Source: Dehalococcoidia bacterium
Lineage (GTDB): Bacteria > Chloroflexota > Dehalococcoidia > Tepidiformales > Tepidiformaceae
Reading direction: 5' to 3'
Length of the DNA stretch: 59,074 bases
NCBI GenBank assembly: GCA_020850615.1
Contig: JADZEI010000053.1
Location: 1 to 59,074 of the forward strand
Each line of letters begins with the position of its first letter. The first letter of the stretch is position 1. The notes below the pieces were generated by a model. The model did no database searches and was not told the DNA's origin. It worked only from the letters and a program-made list of their open reading frames with translations. Shown in pieces: positions 1 to 8,170 of the stretch. Position numbers and translations under genes: made by a program.

Positions 1-71
1 ACCACGTCCGCCCGGTACTCCGGCGTGAACGACCGCCGTCGCCGGCGTCCCTTGCTCTCCGTTTCTGACAT
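1..71 (-). CDS. IS3-family transposase OrfA, N-terminal fragment cut by window edge
   Basis: Read on the minus strand, an open frame starts with ATG at 71 and runs off the left edge of the window. Its 23 visible residues begin MSETESKG, followed by a run of arginines and SFTPEYRADV. A basic N-terminus followed by a (K/R)(K/R)xFTPEYRADVV-like segment is the usual start of the helix-turn-helix OrfA protein of IS3-family elements. An alternative in-frame ATG lies at 110. GGAGG about 10 bases before the ATG at 71 could serve as ribosome binding site. Only the start is visible, so the family call rests on this short motif. Confidence 0.6.
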   Translation of the reverse strand, partial: MSETESKGRRRRRSFTPEYRADV

Positions 72-183
72 CCTTCTCCGACCTCCCCGGTCATCTTGGA
101 TGTCCGCCATTTCGGGGCAAGCCCAGGTTGCCCCGGATCATGGTTCGCTCAGGGGACGCCTTGGGGGGGGACACCGGGGGTCA
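1..183 (-). mobile_element. Probable right edge of an IS3-like insertion sequence
   Basis: The orfA start lies about 110 bases inside a possible element end. Read on the minus strand, that end begins TGACCCCCGGTGTCCCCC at about 183. A TG-starting, C-rich tip would fit an IS3-type terminal repeat. The other end is outside the window, so neither the repeat nor a target duplication can be checked. The putative tip coincides with the stop codon of the Doc-like gene. Confidence 0.4.
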
Positions 184-573
184 TTCGAGCGCGAAGTGGG
201 CGGCGAGCTTTGGGGCGATGTCGTCGACTTCGCGGAGCTCGCCGGTCGTGACGGCGATGACGAGGTCGTAGTAGGCGTCGTCGTCGGGCTCGGCGATGAC
301 GCCGTTCAGTTCGAGAAAAAGCGCGGCGGAGGCGGCGGCCACGCGCTTGTTGCCATCGAGGAAAGCGTGGGCGATGACCAGCGCCTGGAGGAGCGCGGCC
401 GCTTTCTCCGCGAGGGTCGGGAAGAGCTCCTCGCCGAACGCCTCGGTCGCGGGGCGGGCGACGGCGGATTCGAGCTTGCCACGGTCGATGAGGACGGGGG
501 AGAAGCCCGCGTGCAGCACCGCCTGCCGCTGGATTTCAATGACTTCGGGCAGGCTGAGGTAGCGGGTGCTCAC
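181..573 (-). CDS. Doc/Fic-type toxin of a type II toxin-antitoxin pair
   Basis: This 130-residue protein belongs to the death-on-curing family, whose Fic fold in Doc phosphorylates elongation factor Tu and so stops translation. The core motif HAFLDGNKRVA is visible around residues 69-79 and matches the family signature HxFx(D/N)GNKR. The N-terminal segment YLSLPEVIEIQRQAV is also typical. Its start overlaps the end of the upstream antitoxin gene by 4 bases, so the two are translationally coupled. The stop codon coincides with the putative end of the neighbouring insertion sequence, so the last residues may have been altered by insertion. The length is normal for the family. Confidence 0.88.
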   Translation of the reverse strand: MSTRYLSLPEVIEIQRQAVLHAGFSPVLIDRGKLESAVARPATEAFGEELFPTLAEKAAALLQALVIAHAFLDGNKRVAAASAALFLELNGVIAEPDDDAYYDLVIAVTTGELREVDDIAPKLAAHFALE

Positions 574-773
574 TCCGCGAGCCGCTGCATGAGGCGCTCG
601 TGGCGGCCGAGGTACGCGCTCACCTGCGCGCGGAACTCGGGCGACACCCCATCGCCAAGCGCATCGGCGAGCTGCTGTTCGACGACCTGCTCGGGGCGCG
701 TGCCGGCGCGTTCAGCCATCTCGCGGATGCGTGCGTAGAGGGCGTCGTCGAGCTCGATCGTCAGCGTGACCAT
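570..773 (-). CDS. Ribbon-helix-helix-like antitoxin partner of Doc
   Basis: This 67-residue protein begins MVTLTIELDDALYARIREMAERAG, the short beta-strand plus helix pattern of ribbon-helix-helix DNA-binding antitoxins. It lies directly upstream of the Doc-like toxin with a 4-base overlap, the common antitoxin-first order. It is expected to bind and neutralise the toxin through its C-terminal half and to repress the shared promoter. The pairing is inferred from position; the exact antitoxin subfamily is not recognised. Confidence 0.75.
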   Translation of the reverse strand: MVTLTIELDDALYARIREMAERAGTRPEQVVEQQLADALGDGVSPEFRAQVSAYLGRHERLMQRLAE

Positions 774-901
774 GCGGCAAGCGTATCACACCGATGGGCG
801 GTGGCTGTGATGCGGCTGTTTCGCGGGGGGCGGCGGCGTTGCGCGGGGGCCACGGGCGGGCCGGGACAATGCACGGACTCTGCACAGAAGGTGGCCCCGC
901 C

Positions 902-1900
902 ATGGTCGAAATCGGATTCTCCCTTTCCAGCGAAGAGCACCGCCCGAACGAGCTGGTCCGCCAGGCGGCGATGGCCGAGGAGGCGGGCTTCACGTTCGCG
1001 CTCATGTCGGACCACTACCACCCGTGGGTGACCGCCCAGGGGCAGAGCCCGTTCGTGTGGTCGGTGCTTGGCGGCGTGGCGCAGGCGACCAAGACGCTGC
1101 GCGTGGGCACGGGCGTGACCTGCCCGATCATGCGCATCCACCCGGCGATTATCGCCCAGGCGGCGGCGACCACCGCGGACATGTTCGAGGGACGGTTCTT
1201 CCTCGGGCTGGGGGCGGGCGAGAACCTGAATGAGCACGTGACGGGCGAGCACTGGCCGCAGCCGGCGATCCGCCACGAGATGTTGTGCGAGGCCATCGCC
1301 ATCATCCGCGAGCTCTGGACCGGCGAGGAAGTGAACCGCTTCGGCGAGTTCTACGCGGTCGATGAGGCGAAGCTGTTCACGGTGCCGGCGAAGGCGCCGG
1401 AGATCTTCGTGGCGGCGAGCGGCACGCAATCGGCGGAGCTGGCGGCGACGCAGGATGGGCTGATCTCGACCTCTCCGAGCGCGAAGATCATCGAGGCGTA
1501 CGGCCAGGCGGGCGGGAATGGGCCGCGCATCGGCCAGTTCGCGGTGTGCTACGACGAGAACGAGAAGCGGGCGAGGAAGATGGCGCGGGAGATCTGGCCG
1601 ATCTCGGGGCTCACGGGAAACGCGAACTGGGAGATCAAGACGGTCGAGCACTTCGACCAGCTGACCCAGATGGTGACCGAGGACGCGGTCGCGGAGTCGA
1701 TCGCGTGCGGTTCGGACCCGGCGAAGGTGACCGAGAAGATCGACGCGTACGTGGAGGCGGGGTTCGACTGCGTCTACATGCACCAGATCGGGCCGGAGCA
1801 GGAGACGTTCATCAACTGGGCGGCGAGGGAGATCCTGCCGCGGTACCAGCGGACGCCGGTGGGAGCGGGGAGCGGGCGGGACGGGGCGAGCGGGCGGTAG
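902..1900 (+). CDS. LLM-class F420-dependent oxidoreductase, Fgd-like
   Basis: This 332-residue luciferase-like TIM-barrel enzyme closely resembles the F420-dependent glucose-6-phosphate dehydrogenase group. SDHYHPW at residues 36-42 corresponds to SDHFQPW of the mycobacterial enzyme, whose Asp and His there serve cofactor binding and catalysis. GLGAGENLNEHVTGEHW is also close to that enzyme. It should use the deazaflavin F420 as hydride carrier; the substrate is not certain. The start was set at ATG 902, behind GAAGGTGG, because upstream in-frame sequence does not resemble the family. It is followed by a strong GC hairpin and stands as a single-gene unit. The last 15 or so residues are Gly/Arg-rich and probably disordered. 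Confidence 0.88.
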   Translation: MVEIGFSLSSEEHRPNELVRQAAMAEEAGFTFALMSDHYHPWVTAQGQSPFVWSVLGGVAQATKTLRVGTGVTCPIMRIHPAIIAQAAATTADMFEGRFFLGLGAGENLNEHVTGEHWPQPAIRHEMLCEAIAIIRELWTGEEVNRFGEFYAVDEAKLFTVPAKAPEIFVAASGTQSAELAATQDGLISTSPSAKIIEAYGQAGGNGPRIGQFAVCYDENEKRARKMAREIWPISGLTGNANWEIKTVEHFDQLTQMVTEDAVAESIACGSDPAKVTEKIDAYVEAGFDCVYMHQIGPEQETFINWAAREILPRYQRTPVGAGSGRDGASGR

Positions 1901-1911
1901 GGGGACCAGGC

Positions 1912-1942
1912 GCGGCCCCGGGGCGCCGCGCCCCGGGGCCGC
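1912..1942 (+). terminator. GC-rich hairpin after the F420 oxidoreductase gene
   Basis: A perfect 14-base-pair stem has arms at 1912-1925 and 1929-1942 with a 3-base loop, 11 bases after the stop codon. There is no T-run, so factor-independent termination is uncertain, but the position suggests transcript end formation or mRNA protection. A second small hairpin, ATGCCC-TTTC-GGGCAT, lies at about 1974-1989. Confidence 0.5.
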
Positions 1943-2073
1943 ACTGGCGGCGGCGGGAGTTGGGGGAGCGTTATGCCCTTTCGGGCATATCGCAAGCATG
2001 ACGAGAAGCACTTACCATCGCCGGTACGACGGGGCGCCAGCCGAATGGCGTTCACTGACCAGGAGAAGTGCTG

Positions 2074-3960
2074 ATGACGACGGCTGCATCGAGTGGGACC
2101 CTCGAAGAGAAGGGCTATAACGGCAAGATGCTCTCCGTGAACCTCACGACGGGTGAGATCACGGTGGAGAGCCCGGGCGATTCGCTGTACCGCGAGTACC
2201 TCGGCGGCTACGGCATCGGCGCGCGGATGCTGTGGGACCGGACGCCGCAGGGCTGCGACGCGCTCGGGCCGGACAACATGCTGGGCATGTTCCCGGGTCT
2301 GCTGACCGGCACGCCGCTCTTCGGGCAGCGCTGGCAGGTGGTGTGCAAGAGCCCGCTGACGGGCGCATGGGGCGATGCGAACTGCGGTGGCGACTTCGGC
2401 GGGCAGCTGAAGCTCGCGGGCTGGGACGGGATCATGTTCTTCGGCAAGGCCGCGAACCCCGTCTACCTGCTCATCGACAACGACAAGGTGGAGCTGCGCG
2501 ACGCGACGGACCAGTGGGGCACGGGCGCGATAGAGAACGAGACGATGCTGAAGGGCCGCCACGGCAAGAAGGCCTCGGTGGCGAACATCGGCCCGGCGGG
2601 CGAGACGCTCTCGCTGATCAGCGGGGTGTGCAACGACCACGGGCGGCTCGCGGCGCGCTCGGGCGTGGGCGCGGTGATGGGTTCGAAGAACCTGAAGTCG
2701 GTGGTGGTGCTGGCGGACCGGAAGATCATCAGCCAGACGCCGGAGACGATTAAGATGCTCCGGACGAACCTGGACGACTTCGTGAAGCCGCTGAAGGACT
2801 TCTTCCACACGTTCGGGACGACGGGGATCACGGCGGGGAGCGCGCTGAACGGGGACTCGCCGGTGAAGAACTGGGGCGGCGTCGGCATCGTGGACTTCCC
2901 GGAGGCGCCGGCGATCGATGGCGGCAGCCAGATCAACCCGAAGATGGAGAAGAGCTACGGCTGCTGGCACTGCCCGATGGCCTGCGGCGCGGAGTCGGTG
3001 GAATCGACGAACGAGAAGTACCCGTACCCGCACCACACGCACCGGCCGGAATACGAGGCGATGGGCGCCTTCGGGACGATGAACCTGATGGCGAACCCGG
3101 ACGCGCTGATCTACGCGAACCACCTGTGCAACGAGTACGGCTTCGACGTGATCAGCGCGGGCGGGTCGATCTCGATGGCGATCGAGTGCTACCAGGCCGG
3201 CATCATCACGAAGGAAGACACCGACGGGCTGGAGCTCAACTGGCGCAGCGACGACGCGGTCATCGGCTTCCTGAAGCAGATGGGTGAGCGCCGGGCGATC
3301 GGCGCGGTGTTCGCGGACGGCGTGAAGGCGGCGGCTGAGAAGATCGGGCGCGGCGCGGAGGCGTACGCGATGCACATCGGCGGGCAGGAGCTGCCGATGC
3401 ACGACCCGAAGCTGCAGCCGGAGTACCACACGACCTACAAGCTGGACCCGACGCCGGCGCGGCACACCCAGTACGAGGGCAACAAGCGGGTGGGGCGGGT
3501 GCCGGAGGCGCCGGCGGACCCACGGCAGTACGGCGGCCGCGGGGAGCACCACAAGGGTGCGAGCGAGTACATGCACGTCGTGAACAGCGGCGGGATGTGC
3601 CAGTTCGTGATGATGGCGGCGAACACGGCGAACATGCCGGGCTGGTTCAACGCGGTCACCGGCTGGGACATGTCGATGGACGAGATGATGGCCGTGGGCG
3701 AGCGGATTGCGAACCTGCGGATGGCCTACGAGGTGCGGGAAGGCGGCAACCCGCGCCGCCGTCACGTCCCGACCCGCGTGACCGGCGAGACCACCGAGGC
3801 GACCCATGCGGGCCCGCTGCAGGGGGTCCGGCTCGACACAGAGACGCTGGAGACCGAGTTCCTCGCCGCGTGCGACTGGGACACGGCGACGTGCAAGCCT
3901 TCGGCGGCGAAGTTGCAGGCGGTTGGCCTGGGCGACGTGGCGCAGGTGTTGCACGCGTGA
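2074..3960 (+). CDS. Aldehyde:ferredoxin oxidoreductase family protein
   Basis: This 628-residue tungsten- or molybdenum-pterin enzyme of the AOR family oxidises aldehydes to carboxylic acids with ferredoxin as electron acceptor. The N-terminal signature GYNGKMLSVNLTTGEI and the segment YLGGYGIGARML are typical. The 4Fe-4S ligands are visible as CWHCPMAC (C297, C300, C304), with a likely fourth cysteine at 509 in the GGMC segment. The length is close to the roughly 600-residue family norm. ATG 2074 was chosen because AGGAGA lies 7 bases upstream; a GTG two codons earlier is too close to it. No cofactor-biosynthesis genes or partner ferredoxin lie beside it, so the physiological aldehyde cannot be inferred. 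Confidence 0.9.
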   Translation: MTTAASSGTLEEKGYNGKMLSVNLTTGEITVESPGDSLYREYLGGYGIGARMLWDRTPQGCDALGPDNMLGMFPGLLTGTPLFGQRWQVVCKSPLTGAWGDANCGGDFGGQLKLAGWDGIMFFGKAANPVYLLIDNDKVELRDATDQWGTGAIENETMLKGRHGKKASVANIGPAGETLSLISGVCNDHGRLAARSGVGAVMGSKNLKSVVVLADRKIISQTPETIKMLRTNLDDFVKPLKDFFHTFGTTGITAGSALNGDSPVKNWGGVGIVDFPEAPAIDGGSQINPKMEKSYGCWHCPMACGAESVESTNEKYPYPHHTHRPEYEAMGAFGTMNLMANPDALIYANHLCNEYGFDVISAGGSISMAIECYQAGIITKEDTDGLELNWRSDDAVIGFLKQMGERRAIGAVFADGVKAAAEKIGRGAEAYAMHIGGQELPMHDPKLQPEYHTTYKLDPTPARHTQYEGNKRVGRVPEAPADPRQYGGRGEHHKGASEYMHVVNSGGMCQFVMMAANTANMPGWFNAVTGWDMSMDEMMAVGERIANLRMAYEVREGGNPRRRHVPTRVTGETTEATHAGPLQGVRLDTETLETEFLAACDWDTATCKPSAAKLQAVGLGDVAQVLHA

Positions 3961-3987
3961 GGCGCGTGTAGGCGGTAACGATGATGC

Positions 3988-4012
3988 GAGGGGTGGCCGG
4001 TGGCCACCCCTC
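3988..4012 (+). terminator. Hairpin after the AOR gene
   Basis: A perfect 11-base-pair stem with GAGGGGTGGCC at 3988-3998 and GGCCACCCCTC at 4002-4012 closes a 3-base loop 28 bases after the AOR stop. Only a short TT follows, so it is a weak intrinsic terminator at best. The rest of the gap to 4333 holds no gene I can support, and no c-di-AMP riboswitch core could be recognised in front of the permease. Confidence 0.5.
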
Positions 4013-4333
4013 TTGCGCCGGATGGAATCAGACGGCTCGGATCGCGGCGGGTGCGGGTAGTGGGCTGGCGCGGGGCTTGGTTGCCGGGGGGCACGCCTCC
4101 GCTCGCTAACGCGCGCGGCTCGGAGGAGATTGGGCGGAGAGATACCCGAATTGACGATCTGAATCCGGGCGGGTGGGGGAGTGGCCCATGGCGCGGGCGG
4201 GTGTACCGTTGCCGGTTATGTTGGAGGGCGGGCCCCATGGCGGCGGGTGTGTGCGGTGCCGGGCCGCGGTGGCGCCCGCGCCGTCCGGTCGCGTGGCGGG
4301 CTTTCTGCCGGCTGCGCGTGGAGGGAGTACACC

Positions 4334-6379
4334 GTGACGGATCCGTCGGGGGGCCGCGCACCGGGACCGGTGGGTACGAGCTCGGGGCGGGTGACGCGCT
4401 ACCGGGTGGAGCTCCCGAAGGCGGGCATCGTCAACGTCGGTGGCAATCGCTTCGAAGCGACGGAGTACGCGGAGGAGCGCCGCGGTTGGGCGGGGCGGCG
4501 GGCGCGGCTGCGCGACACGTTCGTCGGGACCTCGATGTCGAGCGCGCGGCTGCACGAGCAGCGGCTGAGCAAGCGGATCGCGCTCGCGGTGTTCTCTTCG
4601 GACGCGCTCTCTTCGACGGCGTATGCGACGCAGGAGATCCTGCTGATCCTGGTGCTGGCGGGAGCCGGCGCGATCACGTACAGCCTGCCGATCGCGCTGA
4701 TCATCTGCGCGCTGCTGGCGATCGTGGTGGTGTCGTACCGGCAGATCATCCGGGCGTACCCGCGCGGGGGCGGCGCCTACATCGTGGCGCACGAGAACCT
4801 CGGCGTGGCGCCGGGGCTGCTGGCAGCTGGCGCGCTGTTGATCGACTACGGGCTGACGGTGGCGGTATCGATCGCGGCGTGCGTGGAGGCGATCGTCTCG
4901 GCGTTCCCGGGCGCGGACGACGTGCGCGTGCCGCTGGCGATGGGCCTCGTGTTGCTGATCATGCTCGGCAACCTGCGGGGGATCCGGGAATCGGGGACGG
5001 CGTTCGCGATCCCGACCTACGGGTTCATCCTCGCGCTCGGGATGACGCTGGCGTACGGCATCTTCAAGGTGCTGCTGAGCGACGATGCGAACCTGTTCCA
5101 CGTGGGCGACCCGTCGCGGCCGATCGAGGCGCACCAGGGGATCACGCTCTTCCTGCTCCTGCGGGCGTTCTCGCAGGGGTGCACGGCGCTGACGGGCGTG
5201 GAGGCGATCTCCAACGGCGTGAGTGCTTTTAAATCGCCCGAATCTCGCAACGCGGCGACGACGATGACGGCGATGGCACTGATCCTGGGGACGCTGTTCG
5301 TGGGGACGACGCTGCTGGCGCGGCACTTCGGGGTGGTGTTCGAACACGGCGACACGAAGACGGTGATGGCCCAGATCGGCGAAGAGGTCTACGGGCGGAG
5401 CGTGTTCTTCTTCATCCTGCAGTTCTTCACAGCTGGCATCCTCTTCCTCGCGGCGAACACAGCCTACAATGGGTTCCCGCTGCTGGCGGCCATCCTGGCG
5501 CGGGACGGCTACATGCCCCGGATCTTCCACGCGCGGGGCAACCGGCTGGTGTTCAGCTACGGGATCGTGGCGCTGACGGGGCTGGCGATGGTGCTGCTCA
5601 TCGGCTTCGGCGCGAGCACGACGCGGCTCATCCCGCTGTACGCGATCGGCGTGTTCCTGGGGTTCACGCTGGCCCAGGCGGGGATGCTGCGATTCTGGAT
5701 GCGGCACAAGGAGCCCGGCTGGCAGCGGGCGATGGCGATCAACGCCTTCGGCGCCACGGCCACGTTCGTGGTGATGGTGATCATCCTGGTCACGAAGTTC
5801 ACGGACGGCGGCTACATGGTGGTGATCGCGCTGCCGATCATGACCGGGATCCTGCTCTGGACCGGGAAATACTACCGGGGGCTGCGGCGTTCGCTGCACG
5901 TGCCGGCGGAGGCGGTGCTGGACGTGACGCCGCGGGGGACCAGCCCGAACCCGATCATTGTCCCGGTGGAGGACATCAACCTGGCGACGGTGATGACCGT
6001 CGGGGCGGCCTGCGAACGGTCGCGGGATGTGACGGCGGTGCACGTGCTCGTAGACCCGGACGAGCCATCGACGGTGGAGGCGCGCTGGAAGCAGCAGTTC
6101 CCGAACGTGCCGCTGGTAGTGATCGACTCACCCTTCCGGACGGTGGCGGACCCGATCGTGGTGTACGTAAACGACCGGCTGCGGCAGCCACCACACGAGA
6201 TTACGGTGATGGTGCCGGTGCTGGAGGTGCGGCGGTGGTGGCACCGGCCGCTGGTGAACCAGAGCCTGAAGCGGCTGACCAGCTTGCTGGCCAAGCGGCG
6301 GCACGTGACGGTCGTGCGCTACCCGTTCCAGCCGGGGGACAGCGGGCGGCGGCGAAAATCGGGCATTCCGACGGGTTAA
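4334..6379 (+). CDS. APC-family permease, KimA-like potassium transporter
   Basis: This 681-residue protein has a hydrophilic N-terminus, about twelve hydrophobic segments between roughly residues 65 and 520, and a C-terminal cytosolic domain of about 150 residues resembling a universal-stress fold. The start of the membrane domain, RLSKRIALAVFSSDALSSTAYATQEILL, and the segment RAYPRGGGAYIVAHENLG are characteristic of the KimA/YdaO branch of the amino acid-polyamine-organocation superfamily. That branch imports potassium in symport with protons. GTG 4334 was chosen because GGAGGGAG lies just upstream and the earlier in-frame sequence looks non-coding. The substrate is inferred from the family. 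Confidence 0.85.
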   Translation: MTDPSGGRAPGPVGTSSGRVTRYRVELPKAGIVNVGGNRFEATEYAEERRGWAGRRARLRDTFVGTSMSSARLHEQRLSKRIALAVFSSDALSSTAYATQEILLILVLAGAGAITYSLPIALIICALLAIVVVSYRQIIRAYPRGGGAYIVAHENLGVAPGLLAAGALLIDYGLTVAVSIAACVEAIVSAFPGADDVRVPLAMGLVLLIMLGNLRGIRESGTAFAIPTYGFILALGMTLAYGIFKVLLSDDANLFHVGDPSRPIEAHQGITLFLLLRAFSQGCTALTGVEAISNGVSAFKSPESRNAATTMTAMALILGTLFVGTTLLARHFGVVFEHGDTKTVMAQIGEEVYGRSVFFFILQFFTAGILFLAANTAYNGFPLLAAILARDGYMPRIFHARGNRLVFSYGIVALTGLAMVLLIGFGASTTRLIPLYAIGVFLGFTLAQAGMLRFWMRHKEPGWQRAMAINAFGATATFVVMVIILVTKFTDGGYMVVIALPIMTGILLWTGKYYRGLRRSLHVPAEAVLDVTPRGTSPNPIIVPVEDINLATVMTVGAACERSRDVTAVHVLVDPDEPSTVEARWKQQFPNVPLVVIDSPFRTVADPIVVYVNDRLRQPPHEITVMVPVLEVRRWWHRPLVNQSLKRLTSLLAKRRHVTVVRYPFQPGDSGRRRKSGIPTG

Positions 6380-6526
6380 TAAACGCGGCGGCCGGGTGGC
6401 CGGCTGTGCAAGAATGCAGGGGGTTGGGACGGGCCGGACCTACCGGGCAATGGGGCGCCCGGGGCGCGCTGGCCCTACCCGCCCACTAAAGTTACGCATT
6501 GGTTGGGCGGGCGGATTCACGCGGAG

Positions 6527-7276
6527 TCACCTGCGCGAGCGGCAGGCGATGCAGTCGCATTCCCAGTACCTCTTGACGAGGTGGACGAGGCCGAACAGCA
6601 CTTTCCCGTCCGAATCGAACGCTGGAAGTAGCTTCGCCAGATTGTCGGCGTCGCCCGATTCATATGCGCGGAAGACCCAGTGAGCCACGAAGTCCGCCAG
6701 CTGGATGAGGCGACTCGCACGGCTTTCGACGAAGACCGGCACTTCAGCGAATCCCACCATTGGCCGTATCTGGCCCACAAGCGAACCGCCCTGGGTACGC
6801 CATCCGGTCATCAGTTGCTGGAGCGTTGACTCCAGGCGGCTCTTATCAGCGATTGCAAGGCACCGATGGGGCTCGCCTGCGAAGCTGAGGCGACCGACCA
6901 TCGCGTTCCCGCGAGCGAAGAACTCCTCATACGCGCGCTCGTAGGGGTCGACATGCGGAAACGACTCTTTGTGGATGACGACTGCGAACAGCTTCAGTGC
7001 CCGACCACGGCCCCAGGTGCCGTCGGTAACCAATGACGTCACTGTCCCGGTCAACCGTTCCCGTTCGCTCGCAGGGATGCGACGCCAGGGCCCTTTGCCC
7101 GCGCGGATGTGCTGAGAGTGGAGCTCGGCGGTGGCTGCGGGCGGAGGCAGCGATGCGAAGAGGTCCTCAATAGCGGCCGAGACCACAGCGGTATCGTCTT
7201 CGTGGACGGCAACTCCACCAACGACGAAGTGCGTGCTGTCCTCGGAACCCGACTCATCGGTGTACAGCAGGTACAT
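6527..7276 (-). CDS. DUF3800 domain protein
   Basis: This 249-residue protein begins MYLLYTDESGSEDSTHFVVGG. The YxDESG motif near the N-terminus is the hallmark of DUF3800 proteins, a poorly characterised family with an RNase H-like fold that is common in accessory DNA. A second acidic motif, ADFVAHWVFRAYESGD, near residues 200-215 fits the C-terminal active-site region of such folds. The last residues include a short Cys-x-Cys-x-x-Cys cluster. It stands alone between intergenic hairpins, so its role cannot be read from context. Confidence 0.82.
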   Translation of the reverse strand: MYLLYTDESGSEDSTHFVVGGVAVHEDDTAVVSAAIEDLFASLPPPAATAELHSQHIRAGKGPWRRIPASERERLTGTVTSLVTDGTWGRGRALKLFAVVIHKESFPHVDPYERAYEEFFARGNAMVGRLSFAGEPHRCLAIADKSRLESTLQQLMTGWRTQGGSLVGQIRPMVGFAEVPVFVESRASRLIQLADFVAHWVFRAYESGDADNLAKLLPAFDSDGKVLFGLVHLVKRYWECDCIACRSRR

Positions 7277-7298
7277 GGCCGGGCGATTTTACGAAAAG

Positions 7299-7357
7299 AC
7301 AGGCGACGGGCCACATGGGCCGGGCCTCCGCAAAAAGGCAGAAGCCGCGTCGCCTGT
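7299..7357. repeat. Inverted repeat upstream of the DUF3800 gene
   Basis: ACAGGCGACG at 7299-7308 is exactly complementary to CGTCGCCTGT at 7348-7357, enclosing 39 bases. It lies between two minus-strand genes, immediately before the DUF3800 start. It could terminate the upstream transcript or act as an operator; the sequence does not decide. Confidence 0.45.
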
Positions 7358-7406
7358 AACTTCATCTTGAGGCGCCAACCGGTGGCGCGTCAATCCTCCG
7401 CGGGAG

Positions 7407-7754
7407 CTACATGCGGAGGTAGGGGCGGAAGAGGAAGGGCGGGCCGGCGCCGAGCATGGCCGCGAGCTCGGGCGTGGGGTCGCCGAGGAGCTCGCCGGTC
7501 ACTTCGCCCGTGGCGAGGACGGCGGCCATGAACTCGTCGCCGAGGTTCTGGCTGTGCTGGATGAGCGACTCGGAGTCGCGGAAGCGCTCGATGCCGATGC
7601 TCTCGGTCTCGTCCGCGTTGAAGAAGACGTCGTACTGCAGGGTGCCGGTGTCGCGTGTGCGGACGACGTCCATGGCGTGGGCGACGAGGCGCTTGTACTC
7701 GTCGACCATGCCGGGGTGGAACTTGAAGCGCACGATGCCGATCAGTTCGCTCAT
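7407..7754 (-). CDS. Antibiotic-biosynthesis-monooxygenase-like (ABM fold) protein
   Basis: This 115-residue protein begins MSELIGIVRFKFHPGMVDEYKRLV and continues with GTLQYDVFFNADETESIGIERFRDSESL. That matches the small dimeric alpha-beta-barrel ABM/YgiN family, where such segments form the first strand-helix and the middle sheet. Members act as cofactor-free monooxygenases or haem-degrading enzymes, or have unknown roles. The absence of pathway genes nearby leaves the substrate open. The last 20 residues, rich in Pro and Phe, lie outside the domain. Confidence 0.72.
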   Translation of the reverse strand: MSELIGIVRFKFHPGMVDEYKRLVAHAMDVVRTRDTGTLQYDVFFNADETESIGIERFRDSESLIQHSQNLGDEFMAAVLATGEVTGELLGDPTPELAAMLGAGPPFLFRPYLRM

Positions 7755-7836
7755 TGGGGGACCTCCGGGCGCCCATTATGGCCGCCGGCGTGGGGCGGCG
7801 GTACCCGGGCGCGGTGCGGATGTCGCGATCGGAGTG

Positions 7837-8091
7837 TCAGTCGCGGCGGGGTGACTCCGCGGGCGGCATGACGCCCTTCGCGACGGCGGGGTGCTCGACC
7901 GCGTCCTCTTGCAGGGCCGGGTCTTCGTGGGCCTGGCGGGAGCGGCTGGCGGGCTGGTCGGTGGCGAACTCCGCGAACTGGCCCGGGTTGCCGCCGGGCA
8001 CCGCGCGGGTGCTGTTCCCCTGGGTCCAGTGCTCCTGGTGGAGGTGGTCGCCGTCGGCGCCGTGGGGGTGGTCATCGTTGGGATGGGTCAT
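7837..8091 (-). CDS. Small hydrophilic His-rich protein of unknown function
   Basis: This 84-residue open frame encodes a very polar product with a histidine-rich start (MTHPNDDHPHGADGDHLHQEHW) and no hydrophobic segment. It resembles no family I know. The clustered histidines and acidic residues could bind metal, but this is inference. No clear ribosome binding site precedes the ATG at 8091, so it could be spurious. It lies between the ABM-like gene and the phosphatase-fold lipoprotein, all on the same strand. Confidence 0.45.
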   Translation of the reverse strand: MTHPNDDHPHGADGDHLHQEHWTQGNSTRAVPGGNPGQFAEFATDQPASRSRQAHEDPALQEDAVEHPAVAKGVMPPAESPRRD

Positions 8092-8170
8092 GGCGCCGAA
8101 GGTTAGGCGGGCGGGGGTGCGGTTCGAATCCCGTGCGGCGTGGCGGCGTAACAGGCGGCTTTCAGCAGCG

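Noticed and set aside
1943-2073. Moco/Wco riboswitch before the AOR gene
   Set aside because: Only small hairpins are present; the conserved motif of that riboswitch class was not seen.
1774-3954. Long minus-strand open frame opposite the AOR gene
   Set aside because: It is Arg/His-rich with no domain pattern and mirrors the codon bias of the real plus-strand gene; a shadow typical of GC-rich DNA.
4013-4333. c-di-AMP (ydaO) riboswitch before the KimA-like gene
   Set aside because: Expected from the family, but the conserved core segments could not be found; nothing in the gap supports it.
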